64,000 nt of DNA from Nocardiopsis algeriensis (GTDB taxonomy: Bacteria > Actinomycetota > Actinomycetes > Streptosporangiales > Streptosporangiaceae), in contig NZ_JACHJO010000009.1 in NCBI RefSeq assembly GCF_014203695.1, positions 62,001 through 126,000 on the forward strand, written 5' to 3'. Numbering within the stretch: position 1 is the stretch's first letter; the number at the start of each line of letters is the position of its first letter. The notes under the pieces are model-generated. The model was not told the origin of the DNA, did not search any database, and was given only the letters and a program-made list of their open reading frames with translations. Position numbers and translations under genes: made by a program. Shown one piece after another: positions 44,837-54,511 of the stretch.

Positions 44837-45997
44837 ATGAAACCCTCCCCCGTTATCTCCGCCGTCGGCATGGGTGCACTGGCCTTCGGCCTGTCCCTGG
44901 GCATGACCCCCGGTGCCTACGCCGCGACCGCCCCCGCCCCCCAAACCCCCGTCGCCGACGACAGCGCCGACAGCATGCTGGAGGCACTGGAGCGCGACTT
45001 CGACCTGACCACGAGTGAGGCCGAGGCGCTCCTGGAGGCCCAGGAGGCCGCCCAGGAGATCGACGCCGAGGCCACCGAGGCCGCCGGCGCGGCCTACGGC
45101 GGCTCGCTGTTCGACACCACCACCCACGAGCTCACCGTCCTGGTGACCGACGCCGACGCCGCCTCCGCGGTCGAGGCCGCCGGCGCCGAGGCCAAGGTCG
45201 TGGAGTACGGTGCCGAGGGCCTGGCCGAGATCATCGAGTCCTTCGAGGCGGCCGACCCCGACGCCGGCTTCGTGGGCTGGTACCCCGACGCGGCCTCCGA
45301 CACCGTCGTCCTCGAGGTCCTCGAGGGCAGCGACGCCGACGTCTCGGGCCTGCTGGCCGAGGCCGGCGTGGACGCCTCCGCCGTCGAGGTCGTGGTGACC
45401 GAGGAGGCCCCGCAGCTCTACGCCGACATCATCGGCGGCCTCGCCTACAACATCAACGGCAGCAGCCGCTGCTCGGTCGGCTTCCCCGCGACCAACAGCT
45501 CCGGCCAGGCCGGCTTCGTCACCGCGGGCCACTGCGGCCGCGTGGGCGCCTCCGTCACCATCGGCAACGGCCGCGGCACCTTCGAGCGCTCCGTCTTCCC
45601 CGGCAACGACGCCGCCTTCGTGCGAGGCACGTCGAACTTCACCCTCACCAACCTGGTCTACCGCTACAACAGCGGCGGCTACCAGTCCGTGACCGGCACC
45701 CAGCAGGCCGCCATCGGCTCCGCCGTCTGCCGCTCCGGCTCCACCACCGGCTGGTACTGCGGCACCATCCAGGCCCGCAACCAGACGGTCCGCTACCCGC
45801 AGGGCACCGTCAACGCGCTCACCCGCACCAACGTGTGCGCCGAGCCCGGCGACTCCGGCGGCTCCTTCATCTCCGGCTCGCAGGCGCAGGGCGTCACCTC
45901 CGGCGGCTCGGGCAACTGCCGCACCGGCGGCACGACCTACTACCAGGAAGTCACCCCGATGGTGAACTCCTGGGGCGTGCGCATCCGCACCAGCTGA
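44837..45997 (+). CDS. Secreted alkaline serine protease (S1E, Nocardiopsis NAPase type)
   Basis: A 386-residue preproprotein. A signal peptide (1 to about 30, ending AYA-A) is followed by an acidic pro-region (to about 195, foldase type) and a mature chymotrypsin fold starting near ADIIGGLAYNINGSSRC. The triad is His232 (TAGHC), Asp258 (GNDAAF) and Ser340 (GDSGG). Six cysteines at 212/233, 298/308 and 334/361 fit the three disulfides of the alpha-lytic/streptogrisin group. The mature sequence (FVRGTSNFTLTNLV, SGGSGNCRTGGTT) closely resembles the known Nocardiopsis alkaline protease, about 188 residues. It is secreted and degrades external protein. A terminator follows at 46016-46052. Confidence 0.96.
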   Translation: MKPSPVISAVGMGALAFGLSLGMTPGAYAATAPAPQTPVADDSADSMLEALERDFDLTTSEAEALLEAQEAAQEIDAEATEAAGAAYGGSLFDTTTHELTVLVTDADAASAVEAAGAEAKVVEYGAEGLAEIIESFEAADPDAGFVGWYPDAASDTVVLEVLEGSDADVSGLLAEAGVDASAVEVVVTEEAPQLYADIIGGLAYNINGSSRCSVGFPATNSSGQAGFVTAGHCGRVGASVTIGNGRGTFERSVFPGNDAAFVRGTSNFTLTNLVYRYNSGGYQSVTGTQQAAIGSAVCRSGSTTGWYCGTIQARNQTVRYPQGTVNALTRTNVCAEPGDSGGSFISGSQAQGVTSGGSGNCRTGGTTYYQEVTPMVNSWGVRIRTS

Positions 45998-46015
45998 CCC
46001 TCCCCTCACCCTCAC

Positions 46016-46052
46016 GGCGTCCCCGTCCGCGCACCGCGCGGGCGGGGACGCC
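46016..46052. terminator. Bidirectional terminator
   Basis: Arms 46016-46032 and 46036-46052 form a 17-bp stem with one G-T pair and a 3-nt loop. It lies between the protease stop and the convergent amidohydrolase stop. Confidence 0.75.
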
Positions 46053-46068
46053 CCGTGTGCGGGGTCCC

Positions 46069-47685
46069 TCAGTCCTCGCGCCGGTGCACGACCTCGCCGT
46101 CCAGAACGGTCATCCAGGCGTCGACCCGGCGCAGGTCGTCGGGCGACAGGCCCTCGACGTCGCGGTCCAGGACCACCACGTCGGCGAGGTGGCCCTCGCG
46201 CAGCATGCCCAGGCGGTCCTCGACCCCCAGCGAATGGGCGGCGTCGAGGGTGTGCGCGCGCAGCGCCTCGTGCAGGGTGACGGCCTGGTCGGTCCCGATC
46301 TCCAGTCCCTCGCGCGTCGTGCGCCCGACCGCGTTGGCCACCGTGTCCATGGGCCGCAGGCTGGAGACGAAGGAGTCGCTGGAGAGCACCGGGCGCAGCC
46401 CCAGGTCGATCTCCTCTCGCATCGGCTGGAGCCGGTGCGCACGCTGCCCCAGGCGGCGCAGGAAGTCGCCACCGCTGTCGTGGAGGAAGTTGGGCTGGTT
46501 GACCGGGATGACCCCGAAGTCGGTGAAGCGCTTGGCCTGCTCCCGCGTCGGGTAACCGCAGTGCTCCACGCGCGGGCGCGGGTCGGGGCCCGACACGCGC
46601 ACCGCCGAGGCGATGGCCTTCAGCGTGTGCTCCATGGCGGCGTCGCCCTGGGTGTGGATCGCCACCTGCCAGCCCTCCCGGGCGGCCCGGGTGACCAGGT
46701 CCACGAGCTGGTCGGGGTGGTGGTAGAGGCTGCCGGGGAACTCACCGTGCTCGCCGTAGGGCACCGAGAACTTGGCGGTGCCGCCCAGCAGGGTGCCGTC
46801 GGAGTAGAACTTCATGCCGCTCAGGCGCAGCCAGTCGTCGCCGAAGGGGCCGGCCAGCCCCACCGCGGTGAGGGAGTCGAGCTGGTGGGACAGGGGCATG
46901 CCGAAGGTGCGCAGGGGCAGGGTCCCCGCGGCGCGGGCGGCGCGGTACACGCGCAGCTCCCGGGCCGAGACCTGGGGGTCGCACACCGTGGTGACACCGG
47001 CCGACAGGTAGGGGCCGGCCGCGTCGGACAGCCACCCCAGGAGCTGCTCGGCCGGCAGGTCGGTGTGGAAGTTGGGCCCGTGGCAGCCGATGTCGACGGC
47101 CAGCGGCAGGAGGAGCTCCATCGCCGCGTCGGTGACCATACCGGTCAGCCGCCCGCCCTCGTCGCGCAGGAAGGAACCGCCGACGGGGTCGGGCACGTCC
47201 TCGCCGATACCGCTCCAGGCCAGGGCCGCGGAGTTGACCACCGCCTGGTGCCCCGAGACGTGGTAGATGATCACCGGGTGCTCGGTGGTGGCGCCGTCCA
47301 GGTCGCGGCGGGTCGGACGGCCCTCCGGGTACTTGGCGTCGTCCATGGAGAAGCCGCGGATCCACTGGCCCGGCGGGGTGTGTTCGGCCTCGGCCGCCAC
47401 CAGGGCCACCAGGTCGGCCACGCTGGTCACCCGCGGGTAGCGGGCGTCCAGTGCCGCCAGCGACTCGGCCGTGGACAGCAGGTGGTTGTGGGGGTCGATG
47501 AACCCCGGCAGGACGGTGCGTCCGCCCGCATCGACCTCGACCGCGCCCGGTCCCGCGGCGGCCCGCGCCTGCTCGGCCGTCCCGACCGCGCGGATCCGGC
47601 CCTCACGCACGGCCAGGGCCTGTGCGCGCGGCTGGGCGTCGTCCATGGTCAGGACGGCGGCGTTGTGGATGAGCATGCCGGACAC
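46069..47685 (-). CDS. Amidohydrolase 3 family (YtcJ-like) metallohydrolase
   Basis: A 538-residue TIM-barrel hydrolase. The metal motif is FIDPHNHLL near residue 62, HTQGDAAM holds a second His/Asp group, and EHCGYPT and SSDSFVSSLRPMD the later ligands. The LPGFIDPHNHLL and IRGFSMDDAKYPEGRPTRRD segments fit YtcJ-type proteins. Substrate is unknown; N-acyl or formamide-type compounds are common for the group. It lies downstream of an MHS-type MFS gene and near a divergent PucR regulator, so it may be the catabolic enzyme of this module. Cytosolic. Confidence 0.88.
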   Translation of the reverse strand: MSGMLIHNAAVLTMDDAQPRAQALAVREGRIRAVGTAEQARAAAGPGAVEVDAGGRTVLPGFIDPHNHLLSTAESLAALDARYPRVTSVADLVALVAAEAEHTPPGQWIRGFSMDDAKYPEGRPTRRDLDGATTEHPVIIYHVSGHQAVVNSAALAWSGIGEDVPDPVGGSFLRDEGGRLTGMVTDAAMELLLPLAVDIGCHGPNFHTDLPAEQLLGWLSDAAGPYLSAGVTTVCDPQVSARELRVYRAARAAGTLPLRTFGMPLSHQLDSLTAVGLAGPFGDDWLRLSGMKFYSDGTLLGGTAKFSVPYGEHGEFPGSLYHHPDQLVDLVTRAAREGWQVAIHTQGDAAMEHTLKAIASAVRVSGPDPRPRVEHCGYPTREQAKRFTDFGVIPVNQPNFLHDSGGDFLRRLGQRAHRLQPMREEIDLGLRPVLSSDSFVSSLRPMDTVANAVGRTTREGLEIGTDQAVTLHEALRAHTLDAAHSLGVEDRLGMLREGHLADVVVLDRDVEGLSPDDLRRVDAWMTVLDGEVVHRRED

Positions 47686-47766
47686 GGCGGTTCCTCTCCT
47701 TGCGAGTTGTGGTGTGCGCGGCCCGGAGGGCGGGACGTCCCGCCCTCCGGGCCGGGTGGTGCCGCC

Positions 47767-49062
47767 TCAGGCGACGGCGACCTCTTCGTCGGTGTGGCGG
47801 GGGGCGTAGGCCAGGCAGGCGATGGAGACCGCCGCCATGGCCATGAGCAGGCCCACCACGGGCAGGATGCTGCCGGTGGCCGCGTACAGGGCGGTGCACG
47901 CCAGGGGCGACAGGCCGCCGAAGATCGCGCCCGCGACCTGGTAGGCGATGGAGATGCTGGTGTAGCGGGCCCGGGGCGGGTACATCTGGGCCAGCACGCG
48001 GGCGATGGGGCCGTAGACCGCCGCCATGGCCAGGCGCATGAGGCAGAGCATGAGGAAGACCAGCGCGACGCTGCCGCTCTCCAGAACCAGGAACTGCGGC
48101 AGGGCCAGCACGATCACACCGACCAGGCCGATGACGACCACCCGCACCGTCCCGAAGCGGTCCCCCAGCCAGGAGACACCGAGCGTGGCCACCAGCTCGA
48201 CGAACGCGGCCAGGCTCAGGCCGTTGAGGATGACCTGCTCGCTGATGCCGGTCTCGGTGACACCGTAGGCCTGCAGGAACGTGGTGACGATGTAGTAGCC
48301 GCCGACGGCCACCGGCAGGACGCCGATACCCAGCAGCAGCGGCCGCCACGAGGTGCGCAGGGCCTCGCGCACGGGCAGCTCGGCGGTGCGGTCCTGCTCC
48401 TGCACCGCGGTGAAGACGGGCGATTCCTCGACCTTGAGGCGGATGAACAGGCCCACCAGGACCAGCAGGACCGAGGCCAGGAAGGGCAGGCGCCAGCCCC
48501 ACGTGTACAGCAGGTCGGCGTCCCAGGCCGTGATGAGGCTGAAGGAGCCGGTGGCCAGCAGGGCGCCGGCCGGGTTGCCGAGCTGGGCGAAGGAGCCGTA
48601 GAAGGTCTTGCGGTTCTCGGGGGCGTGCTCGACCGCCATGAGGACGGCACCGCCCCACTCGCCGCCCACGGCGATACCTTGGACGAACCGCAGCACCACC
48701 AGCAGCAGGGGCGCCAGGAAGCCGGCCTGCTCGTAGGTGGGCAGCAGGCCGACGCAGAAGGTCGCCACACCCATCATCAGCAGCGTGGTGACCAGTGCCG
48801 ACTTGCGGCCGATCCGGTCGCCGAAGTGGCCGAAGAGCAGGCCGCCCAGGGGCCGGGCGAAGAAGCCCACGGAGAAGGTGGCGAAGGAGGCCATGAGGCC
48901 GACCAAGGGGTCGGTGCCCTCCGGGAAGAAGAGCGTGCCGAACACCAGGCTGGCCGCAGTGGCATAGATGTAGAAGTCGAACCACTCGATGGTGGTGCCG
49001 ACGAAAGCCGCCACTGCCGCACGCGCAGGATGCGTGGACGTGGGGGCGGTCCGCTCAGACAT
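47767..49062 (-). CDS. MFS transporter, metabolite:H+ symporter (MHS) family
   Basis: A 431-residue, 12-helix permease. It has FVGTTIEWFDFYIYATAASL and the GHFGDRIGRKSALV motif A typical of ShiA/ProP/KgtP-like MHS proteins that import organic acids, betaines or aromatic acids. The IAVGGEWGGAVLMAVEHAPENRK stretch (broken here by helix ends) is also characteristic of the family. It precedes the amidohydrolase by 81 nt on the same strand and diverges from the PucR regulator, which suggests it imports the compound that the hydrolase opens. Confidence 0.92.
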   Translation of the reverse strand: MSERTAPTSTHPARAAVAAFVGTTIEWFDFYIYATAASLVFGTLFFPEGTDPLVGLMASFATFSVGFFARPLGGLLFGHFGDRIGRKSALVTTLLMMGVATFCVGLLPTYEQAGFLAPLLLVVLRFVQGIAVGGEWGGAVLMAVEHAPENRKTFYGSFAQLGNPAGALLATGSFSLITAWDADLLYTWGWRLPFLASVLLVLVGLFIRLKVEESPVFTAVQEQDRTAELPVREALRTSWRPLLLGIGVLPVAVGGYYIVTTFLQAYGVTETGISEQVILNGLSLAAFVELVATLGVSWLGDRFGTVRVVVIGLVGVIVLALPQFLVLESGSVALVFLMLCLMRLAMAAVYGPIARVLAQMYPPRARYTSISIAYQVAGAIFGGLSPLACTALYAATGSILPVVGLLMAMAAVSIACLAYAPRHTDEEVAVA

Positions 49063-49232
49063 GGATACTCCGTTGGCACGTTCGGCTGGAAAAACCCGCA
49101 GGCCACAACCGTTAGTTCAGGTGTGTATGTGACGGTAGACACTCCTGGGACACCTACGGGGAGCCATCACGCACACTGTGAGCTGTAACAAAAGTGCATG
49201 TTGCACACCAACGAGGCGGAGGGCAGGGACAG
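49063..49232. promoter_or_regulatory. Divergent promoter region of the MHS/PucR module
   Basis: A 170-nt gap between divergent genes. It includes an inverted repeat GTGCATGTTGCAC (arms 49194-49198 and 49202-49206) about 27 nt before the PucR start and a GTTAGTTCAGGTGTGTATGTG segment broken by GC-rich ends. The palindrome is a candidate PucR binding site. Confidence 0.45.
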
Positions 49233-50762
49233 ATGCCGATCACGGTCCGGGACATCGCGGCCGCGCCGGACCTCCAGGTGTTCCCCGTGGCGGGGTTCGC
49301 GGGCCTGGACCGCACGGTGCGCTGGGCCCACGTCACCGAGCTTCCCGACCCGGTGCGCTGGCTGCGCGGCGGGGAGCTCGTCCTGTCCGTGGGCCTGGGC
49401 ATGGGGACCTCGGAGGAGGAGAGGCGGGCCTACGTCCGCCGCCTGGACCGGGCCGGATGCGCCGGCCTGGCCTTCGCCATCGACGTGTGGTTGGGCGGAG
49501 ACATCCCCGCCGAGATCCTGGAGGAAGGCGAGCGGCTCGGCTTCCCCGTCATGCGGGTGGAGGGAGGAACCTCCTTCATCTCCGTGGTGGAGGCCGTCGC
49601 CGACCACTACGCGGCCGAACGCGTACGGGCCCAGTCCCGCGTGCTGTCGTCCCAGGACGCCATGGCCCGCGCGGCACTGCGCTCGGGGCCCGCCGGGGTG
49701 ATGCACGAGCTGGCGGCGGCCACCGGAGGCGCCTGCCTGCTCCTGGACCGCAACGGCATGACCAGCAAGGCCGTCCCCGACACCGAGCCGCCCTGGCACT
49801 CCCTGGTCCGCGAGGCGCTCGCCGGCGGCAGGCAGGCCCGGGGAATGCGCATCCTCGCCGACGGCCCCGACTCCGTACTGCTCCAGACCCTGGGGACGAC
49901 GGGCCAGATCCTGGGCTGGCTGGCCCTGCACTGCGAAGGACGGCCCAACGCGAACGTGCGGGTGCTGGCCAACCACGCGGTGTCCCTGCTGGCGGTCGAC
50001 CTGCTGCACTCACGCGACACCCGCCGGGCGCTGTTTCGCGAACGCGCCCCGCTGCTGCGCGCGGCGGCCCTCGGCACCCCGACCGGCGTGCCCCTGACCC
50101 TCCCTCCACCGCCCTGGGAGGTGGTCTGCTACCGGCCCGCCGGGGCGTCCCTGCAGGACGAGGCCGCGGACGCGCTGGTGGACGTCCTGGGCGACACCGA
50201 CGCGGCCCGGCGCGCGGGGCTGTGCCTGCTGGAAGGCGTACTGGTGGCGGTCCTGCCCGACACCGGGCACCCCTACGCGGGCGAGCGCCTGCTGGAGCTG
50301 CTGTCCGCTCACGGGGAGGGCCCCCGGGCCGCGGGCGCCTGCCGCGCACGCGGCCCCTCGGAGCTGGCCTCGGCGGTGGAGCGGGCGCACCACACGACCC
50401 TGGCCGTCAAGAGCGGCTACCGCCACGCCGACGAGGCCGACGCCTGGGCGCTGCTGCGCTCCTCCGTCCCCGCCGAGGGGGCGCGGGCCTTCACCAGCGC
50501 GGTACTGGGCCCGCTCTCGCACCACGACGAGCGCAACGGCACCGACCTCGCCCACACCCTGCGCCACTACCTCGACCACAGCGCGCACGTGGAGAGCACC
50601 GCCCGCAGCCTGGGCCTGCACCGCAACACGCTGCGCTCACGTCTGAGGGCGGCCGAACGGGTCCTGGGCCGCTCCCTCCAGGACCCCCGCACCCGCCTGG
50701 AGCTGTGGACCGCGCTCAGCCTCGACCCCCGCCCCTGCTGCGACGGCGGCCCCCGGGCCTGA
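49233..50762 (+). CDS. PucR family transcriptional regulator
   Basis: A 509-residue regulator from ATG 49233 (AGGGACAG upstream). The N-terminal PucR domain (1-125) has MPITVRDIAAAPDLQVFP and GGELVLSVGLGMG. A middle GAF/GGDEF-like region follows, and the C-terminal HTH_30 (YLDHSAHVESTARSLGLHRN with TLRSRLRAAERVLG) binds DNA. PucR-type proteins control catabolism of purines and other nitrogen compounds. The divergent MFS-amidohydrolase pair is the probable target. Its last codon overlaps the palindromic triplet ending in the convergent dop stop. Confidence 0.9.
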   Translation: MPITVRDIAAAPDLQVFPVAGFAGLDRTVRWAHVTELPDPVRWLRGGELVLSVGLGMGTSEEERRAYVRRLDRAGCAGLAFAIDVWLGGDIPAEILEEGERLGFPVMRVEGGTSFISVVEAVADHYAAERVRAQSRVLSSQDAMARAALRSGPAGVMHELAAATGGACLLLDRNGMTSKAVPDTEPPWHSLVREALAGGRQARGMRILADGPDSVLLQTLGTTGQILGWLALHCEGRPNANVRVLANHAVSLLAVDLLHSRDTRRALFRERAPLLRAAALGTPTGVPLTLPPPPWEVVCYRPAGASLQDEAADALVDVLGDTDAARRAGLCLLEGVLVAVLPDTGHPYAGERLLELLSAHGEGPRAAGACRARGPSELASAVERAHHTTLAVKSGYRHADEADAWALLRSSVPAEGARAFTSAVLGPLSHHDERNGTDLAHTLRHYLDHSAHVESTARSLGLHRNTLRSRLRAAERVLGRSLQDPRTRLELWTALSLDPRPCCDGGPRA

Positions 50763-50792
50763 GGCGCCTCAGAGGCGCCTCAGAGGCGCCTC
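50761..50792. repeat. Three tandem 10-bp palindromes spanning convergent stops
   Basis: GAGGCGCCTC occurs three times at exact 11-nt steps (50761, 50772, 50783). The copies start within the pucR stop region (TGA at 50760-50762) and run into the dop stop (50791). This may be a short terminator or a protein-binding array. Confidence 0.6.
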
Positions 50793-52308
50793 AGCCGCCG
50801 CCGGTGAGGACGGCGACGAGCTCGGCGGCGGTGTCGCAGGAATCCAGCAGGGCACCCACGTGCTCCTTGGTGCCGCGGCGGGGTTCCAGGGTGGGGACGC
50901 GCTGGAGCGAGTCGTGGCCGGGCAGGTCGAAGATGACCGAGTCCCAGGAGGCCGCCGCCACCGAGTCGGCGTACTTGTCCAGGCAGCGGCCGCGGAAGTA
51001 GGCGCGGGTGTCCTCGGGCGGCTGGGTGACGGCACGCTGCACCTGCGCCTCCTCCAGCAGTGTCCGCATGCGCCCGCGCGCCACCAGGCGGTTGTAGATG
51101 CCCTTGTCGGTGCGCACGTCGGAGTACTGCAGGTCGACCAGCTGCAGGCGGGGGTGCGACCAGTCCAGCCCGTCGCGCGAGCGGTACCCCTCCAGGACCT
51201 TGAGCTTGGCCACCCAGTCCAGTTCGTCGGCCAGGCCCATCGGGTCGGTGCCCAGCCGGTGCAGGACCGACTCCCAGCGGTCGAGGACGTCGGCGGTGTC
51301 GGGGTCCACGTCCGTGCCGTAGCGGTCCTCGACGTACTTGCGCGCCTGGTCCAGGTACTCGCCCTGCAGCTCCAGCGCCGTCATCCGGCGGCCGTCGCGC
51401 AGCCGCACCCGGTGGGTGAGGCCGGGGTCGTGCGAGACCGCCCGCAGATCGGCGACCGGCTTCTCCAGGGACAGGTCCTCGCTCAGAAAGCCGTCCTCGA
51501 TCATCGACAGGACCAGGGCCGTGGCGCCGAGCTTGAGGTAGGTGGCGATCTCGCTCATGTTGGCGTCGCCGATGATCACGTGCAGGCGCCGGTATCTGTC
51601 GGGATCGGCGTGGGGCTCGTCGCGCGTGTTGACGATGGGCCGCTTGAGCGTGGTCTCCAGGCCGACCTCGACCTCGAAGAAGTCGGCCCGCTGGGAGATC
51701 TGGAAGCCGCTCCCGTGGCCGTCGGTGCCGATGCCGACCTTGCCCGCGCCCACGACCACCTGGCGGGACACGAAGAAGGGGATGAGGTGCCGGACGATGT
51801 CGCCGAAGGGCGTCGACCGGTGCATCAGGTAGTTCTCGTGGCAGCCGTAGGAGGCGCCCTTGTTGTCGGTGTTGTTCTTGTACAGCTGGATGGGGTCGAT
51901 CCCCGGGGTGGCCGCGGCACGGGCGGCCGCGTCCTCCATCACCCGCTCCCCCGCCTTGTCCCACAGGACCGCGTCGCGCGGGTTGGTGACCTCCGGGGCG
52001 GAGTACTCGGGGTGGGCGTGGTCCACGTACAGGCGCGCCCCGTTGGTGAGGATGACGTTGGCCAGCCCCAGGTCCTCATCGGTGAGCTGTGTGGGGTCGG
52101 CGGCCTCACGCGCCAGATCGAAGCCCCGCGCATCACGTAGCGGGTTCTCCTCCTCGAAGTCCCAGCGGGCCCGCCGCGCCCGGGCGGCCGAGGCCGCGAG
52201 ATAGGCGTTGACCACCTGCGTGGAGGTGACCATCGCATTGGCCCCGGGGTTGCCCGGCACGGAGACCCCGTACTCGGTCTCGATGCCCATAATCCGCCGC
52301 ACACTCAT
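50791..52308 (-). CDS. dop: Pup deamidase/depupylase Dop
   Basis: A 505-residue protein related to Paf[21 protein letters not shown] opens the ATP site, Asp96 in [14 protein letters not shown] is the catalytic residue, [18 protein letters not shown] and [16 protein letters not shown] follow, and the Dop-specific insertion near residues 40-80 is present. It deamidates Pup's C-terminal Gln and removes Pup from substrates. It has the mpa/arc gene 166 nt upstream and ends 7 kb from pup, which is unusual because dop normally directly precedes pup. Confidence 0.96.
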   Translation of the reverse strand: MSVRRIMGIETEYGVSVPGNPGANAMVTSTQVVNAYLAASAARARRARWDFEEENPLRDARGFDLAREAADPTQLTDEDLGLANVILTNGARLYVDHAHPEYSAPEVTNPRDAVLWDKAGERVMEDAAARAAATPGIDPIQLYKNNTDNKGASYGCHENYLMHRSTPFGDIVRHLIPFFVSRQVVVGAGKVGIGTDGHGSGFQISQRADFFEVEVGLETTLKRPIVNTRDEPHADPDRYRRLHVIIGDANMSEIATYLKLGATALVLSMIEDGFLSEDLSLEKPVADLRAVSHDPGLTHRVRLRDGRRMTALELQGEYLDQARKYVEDRYGTDVDPDTADVLDRWESVLHRLGTDPMGLADELDWVAKLKVLEGYRSRDGLDWSHPRLQLVDLQYSDVRTDKGIYNRLVARGRMRTLLEEAQVQRAVTQPPEDTRAYFRGRCLDKYADSVAAASWDSVIFDLPGHDSLQRVPTLEPRRGTKEHVGALLDSCDTAAELVAVLTGGG

Positions 52309-52474
52309 GCTGAGAGGTTATCCACCCGTGCTCGGTCTTGAACTTCTTTGCGATGATTGTGGCCCAAGTGCCGTCTTGCCGGGCGTTTCGCACGGCCCTG
52401 GCGCGTCGCCGCAGGTCAGGGAACGGCTCCGGGGCCGGCCGCACGGCCGGCCCCGGAGGGCAGGGGACGGGCCC

Positions 52475-54235
52475 CTACAGGTACTGGCCGGTGTTGGCCA
52501 CCGTGTCGATGGAGCGGCCCGAGTCCGCACCCTTCTTGCCCGTGACCAGCGTCCGGATGTAGACGATGCGCTCGCCCTTCTTTCCGGAGATGCGCGCCCA
52601 GTCGTCGGGGTTGGTGGTGTTGGGCAGGTCCTCGTTCTCGCTGAACTCGTCGACGCACGCCTGGAGCAGGTGCGAGACCCGCAGGCCCCGGGAGCCGCTG
52701 TCGATGAAGTCCTTGATCGCCATCTTCTTGGCGCGCGAGACGATGTTCTCGATCATCGCGCCGGAGTTGAAGTCCTTGAAGTACAGGACCTCCTTGTCCC
52801 CGTTGGCGTAGGTGACCTCCAGGAAGCGGTTCTCCTCGCCCTCGGTGTACATCCGCTCCACGACCGTCTGGATCATGGCGTCCACCGTGGCCTTGGCCGA
52901 GCCGCCGTGCTCGGCCAGGTCGTCCTCGTGCAGCGGCAGGTCCTCGGTGATGTACTTGGCGAAGATGTCCCGCGCCGCCTCCGCGTCGGGCCGCTCGATC
53001 TTGATCTTGACGTCCAGCCGGCCGGGCCGCAGGATCGCCGGGTCGATCATGTCCTCGCGGTTGGAGGCGCCGATGACGATGACGTTCTCCAGCCCCTCCA
53101 CACCGTCGATCTCGCTCAGGAGCTGGGGCACGATCGTGTTCTCCACGTCGGAGGACACGCCCGAGCCCCGGGTACGGAAGATGGAGTCCATCTCGTCGAA
53201 GAAGACGATGACCGGGGTGCCCTCGGACGCCTTCTCCCGGGCCCGCTGGAAGACCAGGCGGATGTGCCGCTCGGTCTCTCCGACGTACTTGTTGAGCAGC
53301 TCGGGGCCCTTGATGTTGAGGAAGAAGCTCTTGCCCACGTCGCGGCCGGTGCGCTCGGCGACCTGCTTGGCCAGCGAGTTGGCCACCGCCTTGGCGATGA
53401 GCGTCTTTCCGCAGCCGGGCGGACCGTACAGCAGCACGCCCTTGGGCGCGCGCAGCTTGTGCTCGCGGAAGAGGTCCTTGTGCAGGTAGGGAAGCTCGAC
53501 CGCGTCGCGGATCAGCTCGATCTGCCCGCCCAGGCCGCCGATGTCGGTGTAGGAGATGTCGGGCACCTCCTCCAGGATGAGCTCCTCCACCTCCGACTTG
53601 GGGATGCGCTCGTACACGTAGCCCGAACGCGGTTCCAGCAGCAGGGAGTCCCCCGGCCGCACCGGCTCGTCGCGCAGCGGCTCCGCCAGGCGGACGATGC
53701 GCTCCTCGTCGTGGTGGGAGATGACCAGGGCGCGCTCGCCGTCCTCCAGGATCTCCTTGAGCATGACGACCTCGCCCACGCTCTCGAAGTCCTCGGCCGC
53801 CACCACGTTGAAGGCCTCGTTGAGCATGACCTCCTGGCCCCTGCGCAGCTCCGCGACGTCCACCGACGGACTCACGTTGACCCGCATCTTGCGGCCGTTG
53901 GTGAAGATCTCGACGGTGTCGTCCTCGCGCGCCCCCAGGAAGACGCCGAAGCCGGACGGGGGCTGGGCCAGCCGGTCGACCTCCTCCTTGAGCGCCACGA
54001 TCTGCTCGCGGGCGTCCTTGAGGGTGGAGACCAGTCTGTCGTTCTTGCCGTCGGCGGCGGCGAGGGCGGCCTGGGCCTCCCGGAGCTTCTCCTCCATCAG
54101 GCGCACGTGCCGGGGTGAATCGGCGAGCTTGCGCCGCACCACGCTGAGTTCCTTTTCCATGTAGGAGACCTGGGCCGTGAGCTCAGCGATTTCACGGTCC
54201 CGGTCGCTCTGACGCTCGTCGTCGCGCTCGGCCAC
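52475..54235 (-). CDS. mpa: Proteasome ATPase Mpa/ARC
   Basis: A 586-residue AAA ATPase from GTG 54235, chosen for GGGAGG 8 nt upstream (a GTG at 54244 overlaps that site). Residues 1-80 form a coiled coil that binds Pup, followed by OB domains and one AAA domain with Walker A GPPGCGKT and Walker [11 protein letters not shown]. The C-terminus GQYL docks into the proteasome alpha ring. It unfolds pupylated proteins and feeds them to PrcA/PrcB. It is followed by dop on the same strand, 166 nt away. Confidence 0.97.
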   Translation of the reverse strand: MAERDDERQSDRDREIAELTAQVSYMEKELSVVRRKLADSPRHVRLMEEKLREAQAALAAADGKNDRLVSTLKDAREQIVALKEEVDRLAQPPSGFGVFLGAREDDTVEIFTNGRKMRVNVSPSVDVAELRRGQEVMLNEAFNVVAAEDFESVGEVVMLKEILEDGERALVISHHDEERIVRLAEPLRDEPVRPGDSLLLEPRSGYVYERIPKSEVEELILEEVPDISYTDIGGLGGQIELIRDAVELPYLHKDLFREHKLRAPKGVLLYGPPGCGKTLIAKAVANSLAKQVAERTGRDVGKSFFLNIKGPELLNKYVGETERHIRLVFQRAREKASEGTPVIVFFDEMDSIFRTRGSGVSSDVENTIVPQLLSEIDGVEGLENVIVIGASNREDMIDPAILRPGRLDVKIKIERPDAEAARDIFAKYITEDLPLHEDDLAEHGGSAKATVDAMIQTVVERMYTEGEENRFLEVTYANGDKEVLYFKDFNSGAMIENIVSRAKKMAIKDFIDSGSRGLRVSHLLQACVDEFSENEDLPNTTNPDDWARISGKKGERIVYIRTLVTGKKGADSGRSIDTVANTGQYL

Positions 54236-54511
54236 GTCCGCCACCTCCCTGTGAGAAGGACGACTACTCGACGTCCTACCTACCCCTGTCCCGTTCCTAA
54301 CCTCCCTGGCCTGCCGAGTGTGGCGGGCCTCATTTCTCAACCTCGCATCGGTGCAGGTCAGAGCACCAGACAGGGGTTCGGCGTAATGAGAAAGTAACCT
54401 CCGGGCCGGGGTGAGGGCAAGCATCCGCCACGCCTCCGCCCGCTCTTTCCCCGCACGTCGGGGGGCACGAAGCGGACATGTTTGCGTCCCCCCGGAGAGG
54501 GGGAACCGCCC

